A stretch of DNA of 64,000 nucleotides, taken from Apium graveolens. Lineage: Eukaryota; Streptophyta; Magnoliopsida; Apiales; Apiaceae. Position 1 is the stretch's first letter. The number at the start of each line of letters is the position of its first letter. A program made the translations under genes and the position numbers. Shown here one piece after another: positions 55,501-64,000 of this stretch. Under the pieces are notes generated by a model that worked only from the letters and a program-made list of their open reading frames with translations, had not been told where the DNA came from and did no database searches. Location: the NCBI RefSeq assembly GCF_009905375.1, contig NW_027419974.1:124001-188000 (forward strand). The letters are read 5' to 3'.

Positions 55501-55990
55501 TTACATGGTTGATTAGAGTCAAAATGTGGAATAAAATTAACTTGTATGAAAATGGAATTCATAGGTGGTAAAATGATGTCAAATTGGATGTATATGATGT
55601 TAAAATGTCAGTTGTCGTATATATGGTGGAAAGTGACTCTTATAGGGTGCAAAGTGACTATAATATGGTGAAAAGTGAATAACATGGTTAATTAGAACCA
55701 AAATGTGGACCAAAATTGACTTGTATGAATGTGGCACTAAGAGGTGCTAAAAGGATTTCTAATTGCATGTACATGATGTTAACATGTTAATTGTACCAAT
55801 ATATGTTGGCAAGTGACTCTTATAAGGTGCAAAGTGACTCTAATATTGTGAGAAGTCACTTACATGTTTGATTAGAGACAAAATGTGGCCCAAAATTGAC
55901 TTGTAAGAGAGGGGTACCAAGAGGTGGTTAAAGGATGTCTAATTGGATGTATATGATGTTAATATGTTAATTGTTGTATATATGGTGGAA
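52532..55990. repeat. 3412-bp satellite unit, copy 2
   Basis: This is the tandem partner of 49120-52531. The junction monomer GATGTTAATATGTTAATTG occurs at about 52543 and 55955, so the copies meet in register and the second ends a few tens of bases into the next monomer (about 55990), where TGTGACTGTTATAAGG breaks the match. Confidence 0.92.
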
Positions 55991-57174
55991 TGTGACTGTT
56001 ATAAGGTACAAAGTGACTCTAATAAGGTGAAAAGTGACTTACATGATCGATTAGAGCCAAAATGTGGAACAAAATTAACTTGTATGAAAGTGACATTAAT
56101 ATATGGTAAAAGGATGTCAAATTGGATGTATATGATGTTAACATGTTAATTGTTGCATATATGGTGGAAAGTGACTCTTATAAGGTGCAAAGTGACACTA
56201 ATATGATGAAAAGTGACTTACGTGGTTGATTAGAACCAAAATATGGAAGAAAGTTGACTTGTATGAATGTGGCACTAAGAGGTGGTAAAAGGATTTCTAA
56301 TTGCATGTACATGATGTTAACATGGTAATTGAACCAATATATGATGGCAAGTGAACCTTAAAAGGTGCAAAGTGACACTAATATTATGAGAAGTTACTTA
56401 CATTTTTTATTAGAGCCAAAATGTGGCCCAAAATTGATTTATTAGAAAGGGGTACCAAGAGGTGGTTAAAGCATGTCTCTAATATGGTCAAAAGTGACTC
56501 TAATATGGTCAAAAGTGACTTACATGGTTTTTTAAAGCCGGAACAAAATTAACTTGTATGAAATTGACATTAATAGGTGGTAAAAGGATGTCAAATTGGA
56601 TTTATATGATGTTAACATATTATTTGTTGTATATATGGTGGAAAGTGACTCTTATAGGGTGCAAAGTGACTCTAATATGGTGAAAAGTGACTTACATGGT
56701 TGATTAGAACCAAAATGTGGAACAAAATTGACCTGTATGAAAGTGGAAATAAGAGGTGGTAAAAGGATGTCAAATTGGATGTATATGATGTTAACATGTT
56801 AATTATACAAATAGATTGTGAAAAGTGACTCATATAGGGTGCAAAATTACTCTAATATGGTGAAAAGTGACTTACATGGTTAAATAGAACCAAAATGTAA
56901 CAAAAATTGACTTGTATGAATGTGGCACTAAGAGGTTGTAAAAGGATTATTAATTGCATGTACATGATGTTAACATGTTAATTGTACCAATATATGATGA
57001 CAACTGACTCTTATAAGGTGCAAAGTAAATCTAATATGGTGAGAAGTCATTTACATGATTGATTAGAGCCAAAATGTGGCCAAAAATTGACTTGTAGGAA
57101 AGGAGTACCAAGAGGTGGTTAAAGAATGTCTAAATGCATATACATGATGTTAACATGTTAATTGTCTCTATATA

Positions 57175-57228
57175 GCAAATCAGAAATGTCACAAAATCCC
57201 CCGCGCTTCGGGGATGCCCTCAGCGTCG
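57175..57228. repeat. 54-bp GC-rich insert in the satellite, copy 1
   Basis: A block containing ATGTCACAAAATCCCCCGCG and GGATGCCCTCAGCGTCG interrupts the monomer between CTATATA and TGGCAAGTGA. The matching uninterrupted monomer reads CTATATATGGTGGCAAGTG (for example 7425-7443). Its composition is unlike any satellite part, so it came from elsewhere; I do not recognise the source. Confidence 0.85.
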
Positions 57229-59269
57229 AGTGGCAAGTGAATCTTATAGTGTGCAAAGTGACTCTAATATGGTGAAAAGCGACTTACATGGTTGATTAGA
57301 GCCAAAATGTGGAACAAAATTAACTTGTATGAAATTGTCATTAATAGGTGGTAAAAGGATGTTAAATTAGATTTATATGATGTTAACATGTTGTTTGTTG
57401 TATATATGGTGGAAAGTGACTTATAGGGTGCAAAGTGACTCTAATATGGTGAAAAGTGACTTACATGGTTTATTAGAACCAAAATGTGGAACAAAATTGA
57501 CTAGTATGACTGTGGCACTAATAGGTGGTAAAAGGATTTCTTATTATATGTACATGATGTTAACATGTTAATTGTACCAAAATATGATGGTAAGTGACTC
57601 TTATAAGGTGCAAAATGACTGTAATACGGTGAGAATTCACTTACATGATTGATTAGAGCCAAAATGTGGTGCAAAATTGACTTGTAAGAAAGGGGTACCA
57701 AGAGGTGGTTAAAGGATGTCTAATTGCATGTACATGATGTTAACATGTTAATTGTATCAATATACGGTGGAAAGTGACTCTTCTAGGGTCCAAAGTGACT
57801 CTAATATGGTCAAACGTGACTTACATGGTTGATTAGAGCCAAAATGTGCAACAAAATTAACTTGTATGAAAGTGGCATTAATAGGAGGTAAAAGGATGTC
57901 AAATTGGATGTATATGATGTTAACATGTCAATTGTTGTATATATGGTGGAAAGTGACTCTTATAGGGTGCAAAGTGACTCTAATATGGTAAAAACTGACT
58001 AACATGTTCAACTAGAACCAAAATGTGGACCAAAATTGACTTGTATGAATGTGACACTAAAAGGTGGTAAAAGTATTTCTATTTGCTTGTAAATGATGTT
58101 AACATGTTAATTGTACCAATATATGATGGAAAATAACTCTTATAAGGTGAAAAGTAACTCTAATATGGTGAGAAATCACTTAAATTATTGATGAGAGCCA
58201 AAATGTGGCCCAAAATTGACTTGTAGAAAAGGGGTACCAAGTGGTGGTAAAGGATGTCTAATTGCATGTACATGATGTTAACATGTTAATTGTATCAATA
58301 TACGGTGGCAAGTGACTCTTCTAGGGTCCAAAGTGACTCTAATATGGTCAAACGTGACTTACATGGTTGATTAGAGCCAAAATGTGCAACAAAATTAACT
58401 TGTATGAAAATGGAATTAAGAGATTGTAAAAGGATGTAAAATCGGATGTATATGATGTTAACATGTTAATTCTATAAATTTATGGTGGAAAGTGACTCTT
58501 ATAGGGTGCAAAGTGACTCTAATATGGTGAAAAGTGACTACCATGGTTAATTGTAACCAAAATGTGGACCAAAATTGACTTGTATGAATTTGGCAGCAAG
58601 AGCTGGTAAAAGGATTTCTAATTGCATGTACATGATGTTAACATATATAATTGTACCAATATATGATGGCAAGTAACTCTTATAAGGTGCAAAGTGACTC
58701 TAATATGGTGAGAAATCACTTACATTATTGATTAGAGCCAAAATGTGGCCCAAACATGACTTGTAGGAAAGGGGTACGAAGAGGTGGTTAAAGGATGTCT
58801 AATTGCATGTACATGATGTTAACATGTTAATTGTATCAATATATGGTGGCAAGTGACTCTTATAGGCGCAAACTGACTCTATTATGGTGAAAAGTGACTT
58901 ACATGGTTGATTAGAGGCAAAATGTGGAACACAATTAACTTGTATGAAACTGGCATTAATAGGTGGTAAAAGGATGTCAAATTGGATGTATATGATGTTA
59001 ACATGTTAATTGTTGTATATATGGTGGAAAGTGACTCTTATAAGGTGCAAAGTGACTCTAATATGGTGAAAAGTGACTTACATGGTTGATTAGTACCAAA
59101 ATGTGGAACCAAATTGACCTGTATGAAAGTGGAACTAAGATGTGGTAAAAGGATGTCAAATTGGATGTATATGATGTTAACATGTTAATTGTACAAATAT
59201 ATGGTGGAAAGTGACTTATATAGAGTGCAAAATGACTCTAATATGGTGAAAAGTGACTTGCATGGTTGT

Positions 59270-61600
59270 TTAAAGCCGGAAAAAATTAACTTGTATGAAA
59301 TTGACATTAATAGGTGGTAAAAGGATGTCAAATTGGATTTATATGATGTTAACATGTTATTTGTTGTATATATGGTTGAAAGTGACTGTTATAGGGTGCA
59401 AAGTGACTCTAATATAGTGAAAAGTGACTTACATGGTTGATTAGAACCAAAATGTGGAACAAAATTGACCTGTATGAAAGTGGAAATCAGAGGTGGTAAA
59501 AGGATGTCAAATTGGATGTATATGATGTTAACATGTTAATTATACAAATAGATTGTGAAAAGTGACTCATATAGGGTGCAAAATAACTCTAATATGGTGA
59601 AAAGTGACTTACATGGTTAAATAGAACCAAAATGTAACAAAAATTGACTTGTATGAATGTGGCACTAAGAGGTTGTAAAAGGATTTCTAATTGCATGTAC
59701 ATGATGTTAACATGTTAATTGTACCAATATATGATGGCAAGTGACTCTTATTAGGTGCAAAGTGACTCTAATATGGTGAGAAGCCATTTACATGATTGAT
59801 TAGAGCCAAAATATGGTCAAAAATTGACTTGTAGGAAAGGGGTACCAAGAGGTGGTTAAAGAATGTCTAAATGCATATACATGATGTTAACATGTTAATT
59901 GTCTCTATATAGCCAATCAAAAATGTCACAAAATCCCCCGCGCTTCAGGGATTCCCTCAGCGTCGTGTGGCAAGTGAGTCTTATAGTGTGAAAGTGACTC
60001 TAATATGGTGAAAATTGACTTACATGGTCGATTAGAGCCAAAATGTGGAACAAAATTAACTTCTATGAAATTGGAATTAATAGGTGGTAAAGGATGTTAA
60101 ATTGGATTTATATGGTGTTAACATGTTATTTGTTGTATATATGGTGGAAAGTGACTTATAGGGTGCAAAGTGACTCTAATATGGTGAAAAGTGACTTACA
60201 TGGTTGATTAGAACCAAAATGTGGAACAAAATTGACCTGTATGAAAATGGAAATAAGAGGTGGTAAAAGGATGTCAAATTGCATGTACATGATGTTAACA
60301 TGTTAATTGTACCACTATATGGTGGCAAGTGACTCTTATAAGGTGCAAAGTGACTCTAATGTTGTGAGATGTCACTTAAATGTATGATTGGAGCCAAAAT
60401 GTAGCCCAAATTTGACTTGTAAGAAAGGTATACCAAGAGGTGGTTAAAGGATGTCTAATTGCATGTAAATGATGTTAACATATTAATTGTATCCATATAT
60501 TGTGGCAAGTGATTCTTATAGGGTGCAAAGTGACTCTAATATGGTGAAAAGTGACTTACAAGGTTGATTACAACCAAGATGTGGAACAAAATTAACTTGT
60601 ATGAATGTGGCATTAATAGGTGGTAAAAGGATGTCAAATTGGATGTATATGATGTTAACATGTTAATTATTGTATATATGGTGGATTGAGACTCTTATAG
60701 GGTGCAAAGTGACTCTAATATGGTGAAAAGTGACTTACATGTTTAATTAGAACCAAAATGTGGACCAAAATTGACTAGTATGAATGTGGCACTAATAGGT
60801 GGTAAAAAGATTTCTAATTGCATGTACAAGATGTTAACATATTAATTGTACCAATATATGATGACAAGTGACTCTTATAGGGTGCAAAGTGACACTAGTA
60901 AGGTGAAAAATGACTTACATTGTTGATTAGAGCGAAAATGTGGACCAAAATTAACATGTATGAAACTAGCATTAATAGGTGGTAAAAGGATGTCAAATTG
61001 GATGTATATGATGTTATGTTAATTTTTGTATATATGGTGGAAAGTGACTCTTATAAGGTGCAAAGTGACTCTAATATGGTGAAAAGTGACTTACATGGTT
61101 GATTAGAACAAAAATGTGGAACCAAATTGACCTGCATGAAAGTGGAACTAAGAGATGGTAAAAGGATGTCAAATTGGATGTATATGATGTTAACATGTTA
61201 ATTGTACAAATATATGGTGGAAAGTGACTTATATATAGTGCAAAATGACTCTAATATGGTGAAAAGTGACTTACATGGTTAATTAGAACCAAAATGTGGA
61301 CTAAAATTGACTTGTATGAATGTGGCACAAAGAGGTGGTAAAAGGATTTCTAATTGCATGTACATGATGTTATCATGTTAATTGTACCAATATATGATGG
61401 CAAGTGACCCTTAAAAGGTGCAAAGTGACTCTAATATTATGAGAAGTTACTTACATTTGGCCCAAAATTTATTAGAGCTAAAATGTGGCCCAAAATTGAT
61501 TTATTAGAAAGGGGTACCAAGAGGTGGTTAAAGCATGTCTCTAATATGGTCAAAAGTGACTCTAATATGGTCAAAAGTGACTTACATGGTTGTTTAGAGC
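59270..61600. repeat. ~2.33-kb satellite unit (13 monomers), copy 1
   Basis: It is matched about 2331 bp later by 61601-63930. Shared markers are the 54-bp GC-rich insert (59912 and 62243), CCACTATATGGTGGC (60312 and 62644), GGTGGATTGAGACTC (60678 and 63010), GATGTTATGTTAATTTTTG (61010 and 63344) and AAGCATGTCTCTAATATGG (61531 and 63854). Copies differ by a few percent. A related but longer version precedes it from about 56.5 kb. Confidence 0.8.
59912..59965. repeat. 54-bp GC-rich insert in the satellite, copy 2
   Basis: Same insert at the same monomer position as at 57175, with small changes (CGCTTCAGGGATTCCC against CGCTTCGGGGATGCCC). It was therefore copied along with its host unit rather than inserted independently. 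Confidence 0.85.
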
Positions 61601-63930
61601 CAAAATGTGGAACAAAATTAACTTGTATAAAATTGACATTAATAGGTGGTAAAAGGTTGTCAAATTGGATTTATATGATGTTAACATGTTATTTGCTGTA
61701 TATATGGTGGAAAGTGACTGTTATAGGGTGCAAAGTGACTCTAATATGGTGAAAAGTGACTTACATGGTTGATTAGAACCAAAATGTGGAACAAAATTGA
61801 CCTGTATGAAAGTGGAAATAAGAGGTGGTAAAAGGATGTCAAATTGGATGTATATGATGTTAACATGTTAATTATACAAATAGATTGTGAAAAGTGACTC
61901 ATATAGGGTGCAAAATAACTCTAATATGGTGAAAAGTGACTTACATGGTTAAATAGAACCAAAATATAACAAAAATTGACTTGTATGAATGTGGCACTAA
62001 GAGGTTGTAAAACGATTTCTAATTACATGCACATGATGTTAACATGTTAATTGTACCAATATATGATGGCAAGTGACTCTTATAAGGTGCAAAGTGACTC
62101 TAATTTGGTGAGAAGTCATTTACATGATTGATTAGAGCCAAAATATGCAAAAAATTGACTTGTAGGAAAGGGGTACCAAGAGGTGGTTAAAGAATGTCTA
62201 AATGCATATACATGATGTTAACATGTTAATTGTCTCTATATAGTTAATCAGAAATGTCACAAAATCCCCCGCGCTTCGGGGATGCCCTCAGCGTCGTGTG
62301 GCAAGTGAGTCTTATAGTGTGCAAAGTGACTCTAATATGGTGAAAAGTGACTTACATGGTCGATTAGAGCCAAAATATGGAAGAAAATTAACTTGTATAA
62401 AATTGGCATTAATAGGTGGTAAAGGATGTTAAATTGGATTTATATGATGTTAACATGTTATTTGTTGTATATATGGTGGAAAGTGACTTATAGGGTGCAA
62501 AGTGACTCTAATATGGTGAAAAGTGACTTACATGGTTGATTAGAACCAAAATGTGGAACAAAATTGACCTGTATGAAAATGGAAATAAGAGGTGGTAAAA
62601 GGATGTCAAATTGCATGTACATGATGTTAACATGTTAATTGTACCACTATATGGTGGCAAGTGACTCTTATAAGGTGCAAAGTGACTCTAATGTTGTGAG
62701 ACGTCACTTAAATGTTCGATTAGAGCCAAAATGTAGCCCAAATTTGACTTGTAAGAAAGGTATACCAAGAGGTGGTTAAAGGATGTCTAATTGCATGTAA
62801 ATGATGTTAACATATTAATTGTATCAATATATTATGGCAAGTGATTCTTATAGGGTGCAAAGTGACTCTAATATGGTGAAAAGTGACTTACATGGTTGAT
62901 TACAACCAAGATGTGGAACAAAATTAACTTGTATGAAAGTGGCATTAATAGGTGGTAAAAGGATGTCAAATTGGATGTAGATGATTTTAACATGTTAATT
63001 ATTATATATATGGTGGATTGAGACTCTTATAGGGTGCAAAGTGACTCTAATATGGTGAAAAGTGACTTACATGTTTAATTAGAACCAAAATGTGGACCAA
63101 AATTGACTAGTATAAATGTGGCACTAACATGTGGTAAAAGGATTTCTAATTGCATGTACAAGATGTTAACATGTTAATAGTACCAATATATAATGGCAAG
63201 TGACTCTTATAGGGTGCAAAGTGACACTAATATGGTGAAAAATGACTTACATTGTTGATTAGAGCAAAAATGTGGAACAAAATTAACTTGTATGAAACTG
63301 GCATTAATAGGTGGTAAAAGGATGTCAAATTGGATGTATATGATGTTATGTTAATTTTTGTATATATGGTGGAAAGTGACTCTTATAAGGTGCAAAGTGA
63401 CTCTAATATGGTAAAAAGTGACTTACATGGTTGATTAGAACCAAAATGTGGAACCAAATTGACCTGTATGAAAGTGGAACTAATAGGTGGTAAAAGGATG
63501 TCAAATTGTATGTATATGATGTTAACATGCTAATTGTACAAATATATGGTGGAAAGTGACTTATATAGAGTGCAAAATGACTCTAATATGGTGAAAAGTA
63601 ACTTACATGGTTAATTAGAACCAAAATGTGGACCAAAATTGACTTGTATGAATGTGTCACTAAGAGGTGGTAAAAGGATTTCTAATTGCATGTACATGAT
63701 GTTAACATGTTAATTGTACCAATATATGATGGCAAGTGACCCTTAAAAGGTGCAAAGTGACTCTAATATAATGAGAAGTTACTTACATTTTTTATTAGAG
63801 CCAAAATGTGGCCCAAAATTGATTTATTAGAAAGGGGTACCAAGAGGTGGTTAAAGCATGTCTCTAATATGGTCAAAAGTAACTCTAATATGGTCAAAAG
63901 TGACTTACATGGTTGTTTAGAGCCAAAATG
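61601..63930. repeat. ~2.33-kb satellite unit (13 monomers), copy 2
   Basis: Tandem partner of 59270-61600. The start of a further copy is probably cut off by the window end, since the text from 63900 resembles 61570 onward. Confidence 0.8.
62243..62296. repeat. 54-bp GC-rich insert in the satellite, copy 3
   Basis: Third copy, nearly identical to copy 1, 2331 bp after copy 2. CCCCG and CGGGG in it could form a 5-bp stem with a 5-base loop. Confidence 0.85.
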
Positions 63931-64000
63931 TGGAACAAAATTAACTTGTATGAAATTGACATTAATAGGTGGTAAAAGGATGTCAAATTGGATTTATATG

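Larger units (their letters stand above)
36216..64000. repeat. Satellite DNA array, ~179-bp monomer (right arm)
   Basis: This is the same satellite family, same orientation and same phase as the left arm, continuing directly after the retrotransposon and running off the window end; about 155 monomers. Three zones can be told apart. Roughly 36.2-48.9 kb is rich in type K monomers and in truncated-monomer junctions. Roughly 49.1-55.95 kb is two copies of a 3412-bp unit. Roughly 56-64 kb has units of about 2.3-2.7 kb, some with a foreign 54-bp GC-rich insert. No gene, RNA gene or second transposon is recognisable here. The satellite extends past both window ends, so the full array is larger. Confidence 0.97.

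Noticed and set aside
57175..57228. 54-bp insert as a tRNA- or SINE-derived gene
   Set aside because: It is too short, has no A/B box promoter pattern or cloverleaf that I can see, and lacks an A-tail or clear target duplication.

Overview
The window looks like heterochromatin from a flowering plant, probably a eudicot. About 51.6 kb of the 64 kb is one family of AT-rich tandem satellite DNA with a monomer of about 179 bp. It is interrupted once by a very young, full-length Ty3/gypsy LTR retrotransposon of 12.4 kb. I see no host protein-coding gene, tRNA, rRNA, CRISPR array or bacterial-type element. The species cannot be named from the sequence alone. The plant assignment rests on the Tekay/Del-like chromovirus, its initiator-Met primer site and the satellite organisation.

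Layout. 1-23834 is satellite. 23830-23834 and 36216-36220 are the 5-bp target-site duplication AAAGT. 23835-36215 is the retrotransposon, read on the minus strand: 5' LTR 32542-36215, primer-binding site 32527-32538, gag-pol 32080-27548, polypurine tract 27521-27511, 3' LTR 23835-27508. 36216-64000 is satellite again. Removing the element and one AAAGT restores a continuous monomer, and an uninterrupted paralogous copy of the same site lies at 18720-18724.

The satellite has structure at several scales. Each monomer contains a roughly 21-bp subrepeat around GTGACT. Two main monomer types alternate irregularly. Type V ends in GTGGAACTAAGAGG or GTGGCATTAATAGG. Type K carries GGTACC and a GTGACT/AGTCAC dyad. 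Groups of monomers are duplicated as larger units: about 3.0 kb (5.5-11.5 kb), about 4.9-5.1 kb (14.2-36.8 kb, split by the element), 1163 bp (39.8-42.2 kb), 3412 bp almost perfect (49.1-55.9 kb) and about 2.33 kb (59.3-64.0 kb). Several units carry private markers that let copies be followed: an 80-bp deletion junction found five times and a 54-bp GC-rich insertion found three times.

The retrotransposon has one uninterrupted gag-pol frame with all catalytic motifs visible. I found only one substitution and two 1-bp homopolymer differences between its 3674-bp LTRs. It is therefore probably recent and possibly still competent. The satellite shows no sign of protein coding: its short open frames are by-products of a 21-bp (seven-codon) subrepeat.
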